Shown here: piece after piece, positions 1 through 6,000 of the stretch
Layout: each line of letters starts with the position of its first letter
Position numbering within the stretch: position 1 is the first letter of the stretch
Assembly (NCBI GenBank): GCA_037147235.1
Contig: JBAWVO010000168.1
Span: 1-14,138, forward strand
DNA from: JANXQG01 sp037147235
GTDB taxonomy: Bacteria > Planctomycetota > Planctomycetia > Pirellulales > Thermoguttaceae
Direction: 5' to 3'
DNA: 14,138 bases
The notes under the pieces: model-generated
Told to the model about the DNA's origin: nothing
What the model saw: only the letters and a program-made list of their open reading frames with translations
The model's database searches: none
Translations under genes and position numbers: made by a program

Positions 1-3
1 GAG

Positions 4-28
4 CGTGGGGCGTGGGGCGGGGGGCGGG
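4..28 (+). repeat. G-rich tract, G-quadruplex candidate
   Basis: Four G-runs (7-10, 14-17, 19-24 and 26-28) are separated by one to three bases, which fits the usual intramolecular G-quadruplex pattern. CGTGGGG occurs twice in tandem (4-17). The tract lies about 57 bp beyond the stop codon of the minus-strand GH172 fragment. A role is inference; it may be only a slippage-prone simple repeat. Confidence 0.5.
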
Positions 29-84
29 TGCTCGGTCTCTGGAAGATGATTCGGCCGGGATGATGGTTAATGCCCTGAGAAGTA

Positions 85-927
85 CTACCGCCCAGCCTTG
101 CGGGCGGCAGGAGGCGGTGGGGAAATCGGTGCCGCTGCGTCCGCAGTCGCCGGGCTCAGGTTGCTCTTTGCGCCCGGTAGGCCATACCAGTACGTGGCTA
201 CGCTGTAGGCCATGTCACATTCGGCCCAGTGCCAGATTTCCATGTCGAACTTGAGCGACTTGGCAAACGGAATCGCGTCAAGCCCGCGCGTGCGGGTATT
301 GATGGTGTGGCCCTGGTTTCGCGGACCGACGCGGGGCTGATTGCAAAAAGGCCCCTGAAAAATGTTGGCTGCGCCCCAGGCATAGCCATAGTAGTCCTCG
401 CTCCCCGTGCCAAAGTACGAAGGGAAGTTCTCTCCGTCAACCCAAATCTTCTCGTCGCCCTCGCCCCACCAAGCCTTCGTCGGGTTCATGACGGCCAAGG
501 TGTCGCCCAGGTAGACGCCCTTGCCCGTTATCGTGATATAGTTCCAGTCCGTCATGGGCCGGGTGTGGAGCGGGTAACGGTAGCGCCATTGCGAGTGAAA
601 GTACATTGAGCGGTCGTCCCATTTCCAGGCGGAGGTCAGGGTTTTGAGTTTTACCGAGACCTTCTCTTTGCCAAGATTAAGCACCGCCATGCGGGCCGAC
701 TTTTGGTAGGGCATTACCCAGCGGCAGGTCATGGTGCCGTCCTTGGCAACGGCTCGATACCAGCTTTTCAGCTCGTTCACTCCCACGCCGCTGCCGCAGA
801 ATTCGCCTAAAGGAGACCAGATTGTTTCCTCGCCGTCGCAAGTCATGCGGAGCACCGTGGATCGTAGGACTTGCTGATCCTGATTGGGTTTCAGACCGTC
901 GAGCCGTATCTCGCACAGAGATAGATC
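85..927 (-). pseudogene. 5'-truncated DUF2961 / GH172-family glycosidase
   Basis: Homology is read from 927 down to the TAG at 85-87. The frame is closed upstream by TGA (928-930), and only 53 nt separate that point from the end of the S41 peptidase gene. Recognisable family text begins at once (RLDGLKPNQDQQVLRST, then LRMTCDGEETIWSPLGEFCG). It continues through WWGEGDEKIWVDGE and YFGTGSEDYYGYAWG to a normal-looking end with a loose Ala/Pro-rich tail. DUF2961 is now CAZy family GH172, which includes enzymes acting on arabinofuranosides and fructofuranosides. The Glu of GEGDE and the Glu of GSEDY are 21 residues apart, matching the catalytic pair as I recall it (E270/E291 in the Bifidobacterium enzyme). 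By that alignment roughly 110 N-terminal residues plus any signal peptide are missing. The only in-frame starts are weak (GTG at 853-855 or CTG at 916-918), with no clear ribosome binding site. I call it a remnant; translation of a 256-residue fragment from the GTG cannot be excluded. Confidence 0.75.
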
Positions 928-980
928 TCATCGCGATCTCCACTCCGAGGAAAGCAGTAATGAATTACCGCGCTTCAAAA

Positions 981-2606
981 TTACCGCGGCAGGGCCGCAT
1001 TCCGGGCGATTTGCAAGGCCGCGTTCAGCGTGGCGTCGTCCTTGCTAACGACCACGCCATCGATCGGCTTGGCCGTCTGGTGAACCACAACATCCGGCTC
1101 AACGCCCACGCGACTGTAGGGCTTACCCTTGGGCGAATAGAACTTGGCCGTCGTCAACCGCAGGCCTGAGTCCGAACCGTCGAGCTGGAATATCCCCTGT
1201 ACGGAACCTTTACCGAAGCTGCGAACGCCGACAATTGTGCCCCGGTGGTGATCGTGGATCGCTCCCGAAAAGATCTCGGCGGCACTGGCACTTTCCTGAT
1301 CGATGATTACCGTCAAAGGCACGCGCCAGGTGCCTTCCTGATGGGCCGTGTAGGTGCTGTCTTCTTGGGCGATGCGGCCGTGCGTGGAGACGATTATCCC
1401 CCGATCGAGGAATAGGTCGGCGATATCGACCGATGAAATCAACAGCCCGCCCGGGTTGCCGCGGAGATCCATGATCAGGCTGCGCATGCCTTCGCGGTGC
1501 AGACGCCATAGCGCGGCTTCCAGGTCGCGACGAGTCGTTTTCTGGAAGCAGGTCAATCGCAGGTAGCCGACGCTCTGCTGAGCGTCGATGATACGGACCT
1601 GATCGACGCTCGGAACTTCAACCCGTTGCCGGCGGACTGCCAGTTGGCGATTGGCCTCGCCTGGGGCGGCGAGGATCAGGTTGCAAACACTTCCTTCGGA
1701 ACCCTGCAAGAGGTTGGCGGCCTGGTCGGTCGTGAATTGGCTGGTCTGGTGGCCGTCGATGGCAACGATCCGATCGCCGGCCCTCACGGTGGCCTGCTCG
1801 GCAGGACTGCCGCTGATCACGCGGACGATCACCAACGAGCCGCCCTGGGCCTTCAACTCGATGCCCAGTCCGACAAAGCTGCCGTCGATCTGGGAATAGA
1901 CTTCACTGAGCTGGTCGGGCGTGAGGAAGGCCGAATACGGGTCGAGCGAATTGGCAGCACCGCAGAGGTATTCCAGGATCACAATGGTGGGGGCTAGCCC
2001 CAGACGCTGCTGAGCCAGATTGGCCGCCACGACGGCACTGTCGCGGGCTTCCGTCCGGCTGGCCGCGCTGCGCTGCGCCAGCGTCTGGCGAAGTTCGCGA
2101 CGGAATGCCTCCACCGTGGCCGGATTGCAGTTGGGCAGGTTCCGCTGGAGGAAGACCGGCTCACCGAGCGCCGTCTCCAGGTCCGAGGTGCCTCGATCGA
2201 CGAGGTTCTTCCACGCCGGCTGCTCCACGTAGTGGGTTTCAATCTTCAGCAGGACTTGCAGATAGAGTTCAAGTGCTTTCTCGGCCGGCATCCGTGAGAC
2301 GCTCTCGGCAAAGCTGCGGTCGGCGTAGCGGCGGCCCAGGTCGTAATGCAGCCGGGCCAACTCGAAACGCTTCTCCAGCACGTTCTCCTCGGGAAATTGC
2401 CGCAGGCCCTCTTCATAATGGGCCAGAGCTTCGCCCCAACGCCGTTCGACTTCCAGTTTCTGGCCGCGTTGCAGATAACTGTCGAGCCGAATCGATCGCT
2501 CGGAAAAAGCAACGGAAGAAATGGTTGGCTGCTGTGCCAGCGAGAGCAATGCCGGCACCGCCAGTGCCGCAAACCAGAGAACGGCTGCGAAGAGCCTTCG
2601 TCGCAT
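981..2606 (-). CDS. Secreted S41-family PDZ processing peptidase with N-terminal TPR-like region
   Basis: The 541-residue protein starts with a signal peptide (MRRRLFAAVLWFAALAVPAL, cleavage near residue 24). A helical TPR-like stretch follows (about 43-125, with WGEALAHYEEGLRQFP). The S41 hallmark NSLDPYSAFLTP is at 219-230, a PDZ domain at about 240-315 (GLGIEL, GDRIVAIDG) and the S41 protease core at about 340-510 (DLRGNPGGLL at 380-389). Ser441 in SASAAEI and Lys466 in SFGKGSVQ have the 25-residue spacing of the Ser/Lys dyad of E. coli Tsp, so the enzyme should be active. Family members cleave C-terminal tails of exported proteins; the substrate here is unknown. The start is the ATG at 2604-2606, where the signal peptide begins. 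There is no obvious Shine-Dalgarno sequence, but a good promoter lies upstream. The N-terminal TPR extension makes it longer than plain CtpA proteins. The truncated GH172 gene follows directly. Confidence 0.9.
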   Translation of the reverse strand: MRRRLFAAVLWFAALAVPALLSLAQQPTISSVAFSERSIRLDSYLQRGQKLEVERRWGEALAHYEEGLRQFPEENVLEKRFELARLHYDLGRRYADRSFAESVSRMPAEKALELYLQVLLKIETHYVEQPAWKNLVDRGTSDLETALGEPVFLQRNLPNCNPATVEAFRRELRQTLAQRSAASRTEARDSAVVAANLAQQRLGLAPTIVILEYLCGAANSLDPYSAFLTPDQLSEVYSQIDGSFVGLGIELKAQGGSLVIVRVISGSPAEQATVRAGDRIVAIDGHQTSQFTTDQAANLLQGSEGSVCNLILAAPGEANRQLAVRRQRVEVPSVDQVRIIDAQQSVGYLRLTCFQKTTRRDLEAALWRLHREGMRSLIMDLRGNPGGLLISSVDIADLFLDRGIIVSTHGRIAQEDSTYTAHQEGTWRVPLTVIIDQESASAAEIFSGAIHDHHRGTIVGVRSFGKGSVQGIFQLDGSDSGLRLTTAKFYSPKGKPYSRVGVEPDVVVHQTAKPIDGVVVSKDDATLNAALQIARNAALPR

Positions 2607-3118
2607 GGTGTCGTCCGTGTGGGGGTTGGAACGCTGCTTGAGCCTGGTCTAGGGCAAGGCGATCCGGGAACTGATCCATCCAGTTGTCCAGCGCGCAAGC
2701 GTCGCACACGCTCACGCCACACTGGAGTATAGATCACGATTGGGCGGGCGTCAAAAAAATAATCTTGAAAACACGGTCGAAAAACCGTTCAAAGCGGTGC
2801 ATCCCGACCTCCGTGTGTGGAGGGCAACGAACGAACCCAGAACGCGGAAAAGCAGCCCTGCGCGGATCGTAGCAGGCGAACGGCTTAACCCATATTTTGC
2901 GCCGCCGCAACAAGCCGATCTTACCCAGAAGGAACAACCGGCTTTCTCTTAATTTCGTTTTTTACGAAAATGTTTTCCGAAATTTGAAGAGCCGATTACC
3001 GTCCTTTCTTCCAGGAATAGGCTCATTCTGGCCCGCTACCAAGGGCATTGCCTGTCCTTGTATGGGGGGTATTGCGTGGCATTGCAGAGGGGGTTTGAGG
3101 TGAATAGAATGAACCAAA
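2607..3118. other. Intergenic stretch without a recognised gene
   Basis: About 510 bp between the truncated toxin-like ORF and the S41 gene. Apart from the S41 promoter and leader I see only a small inverted repeat (CCTCC 2808-2812 with GGAGG 2819-2823) and two copies of GGCATTGC near 3043-3087. Base composition turns AT-richer from about 2750 onward. The open frames here on both strands show no recognisable protein family. Confidence 0.6.
2726..2754 (-). promoter_or_regulatory. Sigma70-like promoter of the S41 peptidase gene
   Basis: On the minus strand a TTGACG box (2749-2754) and a TATACT box (2726-2731) are separated by exactly 17 nt. Each matches the housekeeping consensus at five of six positions. 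Transcription would begin near 2719, leaving a leader of about 110 nt before the ATG at 2606. This is pattern-based only. Confidence 0.6.
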
Positions 3119-3241
3119 CTAAACAGGCTTGATGCTTGAGAAATTCACCAAAAGGATATTTTTCCTGTCCTTGCTTGGATCCGAGATCACGACCCAGAGA
3201 TGCTGGGAGTAGCTGAAGAATAGGGTTTCACCCGCGTCCAC
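3119..3241 (-). pseudogene. Probable 3'-truncated toxin-like partner of the Panacea gene
   Basis: A 40-codon minus-strand frame runs from GTG (3239-3241) to TAG (3119-3121), 11 nt behind the Panacea stop codon. It reads DAGETLFFSYSQHLWVVISD, then PSKDRKNILLVNFSSIKPV. This looks like the beginning of a small family (about 90-120 residues) that opens with G-D/E-T-x-F-F and contains HLWVVISDP and L-V-N-F/L-T/S. From memory it often sits beside Panacea or other antitoxin genes. The expected second half (a cysteine and a GEHPF-like block) does not appear in any frame downstream, so the gene seems cut off after VNFSS. A weak GGA precedes the GTG by 7 nt. The frame is open further upstream to about 3290, so the exact start is uncertain. 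Family identity is recollection, not a search result. Confidence 0.5.
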
Positions 3242-3252
3242 GGCATTTTCCG

Positions 3253-3819
3253 TCAGGTACAGGTGATGGCATGTGTGTTGCGAAACGATTGATCTTCCTC
3301 AGTCTCACAAGACATTTCCTTCACGATTGCCTGCTTCTGATCTTGCAGTCCAACGGCATCCAGGATATCAACGAAATGAATTCGGTGAGAAGTTCTTGCG
3401 TTGATGTTGGGGTACGTTTTAATCCATTCCTCAAAGCTGTGGGTAAGATCAACGAGTTGCCATTCCGTAAAACCCTTATACATTTCGGCGATTTTAGAGA
3501 GCAGTTCCACCTCATAATCGCAGAGTTCGGAATCACTAGGGTCAGAGACCAACTCCAGATCATATTCATCGAGCCGAATGTGATTCACCCACGGCTCACA
3601 TGGTTTCTTGATAAGGTCATATACCTCGCTGTGGAGTGGGCCTTGCCTCATGGCAACCATTTTGCCGCCAAGAACTGGACGCATGACCTCCCGAAGGCTC
3701 TCCCGCTCTGCTATGTAGAGTAGCTTCAGGAGCCGAAGGTAGGGCATCTGGAGTCCGGGCGAATGCTTCAACATCACGGCGGCAGCCTGAACAGCCTTTT
3801 TAACATCGAATTTGCCCAT
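3253..3819 (-). CDS. Panacea (SocA-like, formerly DUF4065) antitoxin-domain protein
   Basis: The 188-residue protein shows the Panacea pattern in order: FDVKKAVQAAAVMLK at the N-terminus, YLRLLKLLYIAERESL (about 26-41), VAMRQGPLHSEVYDLI (about 55-70) and EWQLVDLTHSFEEW (about 109-122). Panacea domains neutralise many unrelated toxins and also occur in SocA, a proteolytic adaptor-type antitoxin, so antitoxin is the likely role. I chose the ATG at 3817-3819: GGAG sits 9 nt upstream, and the conserved domain begins two residues later. A start at 3888 (23 extra residues) also has a GGAGAAG, but it lies only about 12 nt from the predicted transcription start. A start at 3936 falls inside the promoter and is excluded if that promoter is real. 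The C-terminal tail (about 165-188, QSFRNTHAITCT) is not family-like. The gene is more AT-rich than its neighbours, which suggests transfer. Its putative toxin partner follows directly and is truncated. Confidence 0.82.
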   Translation of the reverse strand: MGKFDVKKAVQAAAVMLKHSPGLQMPYLRLLKLLYIAERESLREVMRPVLGGKMVAMRQGPLHSEVYDLIKKPCEPWVNHIRLDEYDLELVSDPSDSELCDYEVELLSKIAEMYKGFTEWQLVDLTHSFEEWIKTYPNINARTSHRIHFVDILDAVGLQDQKQAIVKEMSCETEEDQSFRNTHAITCT

Positions 3820-3907
3820 TTCATGCGTCTCCGTAGGCACAACATCAACTCTTGCGTAGAACTCGCCCGAAGCCTCTGGGAGGTCCATGGATACCACTTC
3901 TCCATAT

Positions 3908-3936
3908 ATTGTACGGACGCGGGAGGCCGAATACAA
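3908..3936 (-). promoter_or_regulatory. Sigma70-like promoter of the Panacea gene
   Basis: On the minus strand TTGTAT (3931-3936) and TACAAT (3908-3913) are 17 nt apart. The predicted transcription start is near 3901, giving about 80 nt of leader before the preferred ATG at 3819. The same position argues against the longer open frame that begins at 3936. Confidence 0.5.
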
Positions 3937-3970
3937 GGTGGAGCAAGCAAGATGGGCAGCCTGTGCCTAC

Positions 3971-3999
3971 TTGATTTACCATTTTCTCTGGTTTACACT
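3971..3999 (+). promoter_or_regulatory. Putative promoter of the exported isomerase-like gene
   Basis: TTGATT (3971-3976) and TACACT (3994-3999) are separated by 17 nt, divergent from the Panacea promoter. Each box matches the sigma70 consensus at four of six positions. The TACACT-CAA core is also found upstream of the next two genes. The transcription start would fall near 4006, about 40 nt before the ATG. Confidence 0.4.
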
Positions 4000-4044
4000 C
4001 AATCCTGTCGAGAATCAAAATTCTATCCGTGAAAGGACCATTCC

Positions 4045-5505
4045 ATGTGCCATTCTTGTTCTGGAGGCGAACTGAGTCGACGTGAGTTCCTGGGGACCGC
4101 TGCGGCGGGCGGTATCTTGTTGATGGGCGGGTTGTCGGCCCAACCGCTTCGGGCCGCCGAGGAGGCGGGCTGGCCCAAGCTCCCGCCGGTCAAGGTGCAT
4201 GTCGTCTACTTGGGCAAAGGCGGCGCGTGGCCCAAGCCCGAGTTCAACGCTTCGGCTGAGGTCGCCGGCTTCCAGAAGTATCTTGCGGGCGTGGAGGAGC
4301 GTCTTGGTGACGTGAAGTTTGTCGGTGGGCAGTTGATCACCAACTCTCCGGCCGAGGCCGCGAAGGTCGCCGCCAAACTGGGCGACGCCGATGCCGTGCT
4401 ACTCGTACATTTGAGTTTTGGCGATGCCTCTGCCTTTGCCGAGTTCATCAAGACCGGCAAGCCGGTAGCCATCTACTCGCAACCGTTCAGCGGGCACGAC
4501 TGGATGTACGTGGCGGAGTGGCTTCGACAAGGGCAGCGGGTGATTCTTGCCGCATCGAGCGATCGGGGCGACATCGACCGCGCTGTTGCGCTATTGCGCG
4601 TGCCCGTCTACATGCGGCGGACGAAGATTCTGCTGGTTGGGCCGGCCAACGGCACCGAGGCCGCATGTAACTTTCAACGGGTGAAAGAGAAGCTTGGGGT
4701 CGAGGTGATCTCGATTGACGTGCCGACCGTGGTCAAGGTCCACGCGGCGATCGATCCGAAAGAGGTCGAGGCCGAAGCCGAAAGCTACTGGCTGTCGCAG
4801 GCCAAGAAGATCGTCGAGCCAACTCGGCAGGAGATTGTCAAGTCGGCCGGGATGTACCTGGCGATGAAGAAGCTGATGATCGACCACGGTGCCCGCGCGA
4901 TCACGATCAAGTGCCTTGGCGGCATTCCCATCGACAAGCTCGGCTATCCCTGCCTGGGATTCAGCAAGCTGTTGGACCTTGGTTTGGTGGGCGCGTGCGA
5001 GGCTGACATGGATTCGACGCTCACGATGCTCATGTTCGGCTACGCGTTTGGCGTTCCGGGCTTCATCACCGACCCGCTGTTCGACACGGCTCGCAACGCC
5101 GTGATCCACGCCCACTGCCTTGCCCCGACGAAGATGAATGGGCCTACCGACCATCGCGCGCCATTTGTCATCCGCACGCACCGCGACGACAATCGCGGGG
5201 CGTCGTTGGCCGTCGAGTTGAAGGTAGGCCAGCCGATCACCTGCGCCAAGCTGGTGAATCTCGATTCGCTCCTCATTTCGACCGGCAAGATCACGGAAAT
5301 TCCCGATTTTGACGACCGCGGCTGCCGCACGCAGATCATTACCGAAGTGGCCGACGCGCGCAGCATGTTGCGCAACTGGGGCGGCGGCGTGCTCTCCGGC
5401 GACATGATGACGCTTCTGCACCGTGTCGTCTTCTACGGCGACCGTTTGAACGCCGCCCGCGACCTCGCCCAGTTGATGGGGATCAAAGTGGTAATGGAGG
5501 GCTGA
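4045..5505 (+). CDS. Tat-exported protein resembling the L-fucose/L-arabinose isomerase fold
   Basis: The 486-residue protein begins with a twin-arginine leader (SRREFLGTAA at 11-20, hydrophobic stretch to about 32, cleavage near AAE at 37-39). Unusually, MCHSC precedes the arginines. The mature part (about 48-486) has two alternating Rossmann-like halves. A region follows with ITIKCLGGIP (286-295), YPCLGFSKLLDLGLVGACEA (301-320) with Asp321 after it, DSTLTMLMFGYAFGVPGF (323-340) and IHAHCLAPTK (354-363). The Glu/Asp pair at 319/321 and the His at 355 or 357 are candidates for the metal ligands that FucI-type isomerases supply as Glu, Asp and His; this is inference. Planctomycete genomes carry many such proteins annotated as sugar isomerase or hypothetical. 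Isomerases are normally cytoplasmic, so export is notable. The start ATG has AAGGA 7 nt upstream. It stands alone, followed by a 495-bp spacer. Fold assignment is moderate; substrate is unknown. Confidence 0.7.
   Translation: MCHSCSGGELSRREFLGTAAAGGILLMGGLSAQPLRAAEEAGWPKLPPVKVHVVYLGKGGAWPKPEFNASAEVAGFQKYLAGVEERLGDVKFVGGQLITNSPAEAAKVAAKLGDADAVLLVHLSFGDASAFAEFIKTGKPVAIYSQPFSGHDWMYVAEWLRQGQRVILAASSDRGDIDRAVALLRVPVYMRRTKILLVGPANGTEAACNFQRVKEKLGVEVISIDVPTVVKVHAAIDPKEVEAEAESYWLSQAKKIVEPTRQEIVKSAGMYLAMKKLMIDHGARAITIKCLGGIPIDKLGYPCLGFSKLLDLGLVGACEADMDSTLTMLMFGYAFGVPGFITDPLFDTARNAVIHAHCLAPTKMNGPTDHRAPFVIRTHRDDNRGASLAVELKVGQPITCAKLVNLDSLLISTGKITEIPDFDDRGCRTQIITEVADARSMLRNWGGGVLSGDMMTLLHRVVFYGDRLNAARDLAQLMGIKVVMEG
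5358..5376 (+). repeat. 19-bp repeat, copy inside the isomerase-like CDS
   Basis: GCGCAGCATGTTGCGCAAC occurs here inside the coding sequence (codons for RSMLRN) and again exactly at 5684-5702 in the spacer. It contains the palindrome GTTGCGCAAC. Confidence 0.7.
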
Positions 5506-5561
5506 TGTGGGATGCCAGGGGATATGTCCAAGGGTCTACGGAAAGCTCAAGCGGATTGCGA

Positions 5562-5703
5562 GCGGAATTCCGCAGGTAGCGAAAGATTCTGGAAAGGCGG
5601 GAGGAAATCCCATCCTTCGGCCGGTTGGGGATATGGATGGCAAACGGGAGGCGAGCTCGCCATGCGCAGCGGGCATTCCACGTGCGCAGCATGTTGCGCA
5701 ACA
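5562..5703. repeat. Cluster of three perfect 12-bp palindromes
   Basis: GCGGAATTCCGC (5562-5573), GGCGAGCTCGCC (5650-5661) and TGTTGCGCAACA (5692-5703) are each perfect inverted repeats without a loop. The third lies in the spacer copy of the 19-bp repeat (5684-5702). They could be protein-binding sites or parts of decayed repeat elements. Confidence 0.65.
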
Positions 5704-5755
5704 GTGGTATCCTGCCCACGCGTACATCCACAATCCACACCACCCGCTAAACGAA

Positions 5756-5902
5756 ATTTCGCTTCGTTAATTCACCGCGAAAGACCACAAAGTGCGCAAT
5801 AGAAAGATGTTTGTTCTTTTGCGTTCCATGCGTTCTTTTGCGGATAATTCATTTCGCTTCGTTAATTCACCGCGAAAGACCGCAAAGTGCGCAATGGAAA
5901 GA
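5756..5902 (+). repeat. 52-bp direct repeat, two copies 95 bp apart
   Basis: Positions 5756-5807 and 5851-5902 are identical except for two A/G changes. Each begins ATTTCGCTTCGTTAATTCAC and continues into a run of CGAAAG / CGCAAAG / GCGCAAT words with a period of about 9-11. Similarity goes on, with small gaps, into GTTCTTTTGCG/GTTCTTTCGCA. The word pattern resembles the CACNAAGACNCAAAG-type intergenic repeats I recall from planctomycetes and other bacteria. Confidence 0.75.
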
Positions 5903-5938
5903 AAGCCTGTTCTTTCGCAGATATTCTGGATATCTCCG

Positions 5939-5966
5939 TTGACTTTGGTGAAGCATCGATTACACT
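5939..5966 (+). promoter_or_regulatory. Putative promoter of the Gfo/Idh/MocA gene
   Basis: TTGACT (5939-5944) and TACACT (5961-5966) are separated by 16 nt. Transcription would start near 5973, leaving about 28 nt before the ATG at 6001. The same TACACT core stands upstream of the neighbouring genes on this strand. Confidence 0.45.
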
Positions 5967-6000
5967 GAACCTTGATCCACCCATCACAAGGATATCCAGC

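Larger units (their letters stand above)
5506..6000. other. Repeat-bearing spacer, no gene seen
   Basis: The 495 bp between the isomerase-like gene and the oxidoreductase hold three perfect palindromes, one exact copy of a 19-bp stretch from the upstream gene, a 52-bp direct repeat and a putative promoter. The longest open frame (5512-5802) runs into the direct repeat and encodes nothing recognisable. No rho-independent terminator with a T-run was found after 5505. Confidence 0.65.

Noticed and set aside
2246..2737. 163-codon minus-strand frame overlapping the start of the S41 gene
   Set aside because: It begins at the predicted -10 region upstream of the expected transcription start and overlaps the well supported peptidase frame.
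2774..2790. Inverted repeat ACGGT/ACCGT upstream of the S41 promoter
   Set aside because: Only five base pairs, no T-run in the right place, and not linked to a gene end.
3820..3936. N-terminal extension of the Panacea protein to 3888 or 3936
   Set aside because: The 3936 start lies in the -35 box and the 3888 start is only about 12 nt from the expected transcript end; the domain starts at the SD-supported ATG at 3819. The 3888 start stays possible.
4591..5421. 276-codon minus-strand frame opposite the isomerase-like gene
   Set aside because: Antisense shadow; the conserved motifs are all on the plus strand.
5512..5802. 96-codon plus-strand frame in the spacer after the isomerase-like gene
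   Set aside because: It runs through palindromes and into the direct repeat, has no SD sequence and no recognisable protein similarity.
5887..6000. N-terminal extension of the oxidoreductase to 5887
   Set aside because: The extension crosses the promoter-like sequence and the direct repeat; a normal Tat leader with SD sequence starts at 6001.
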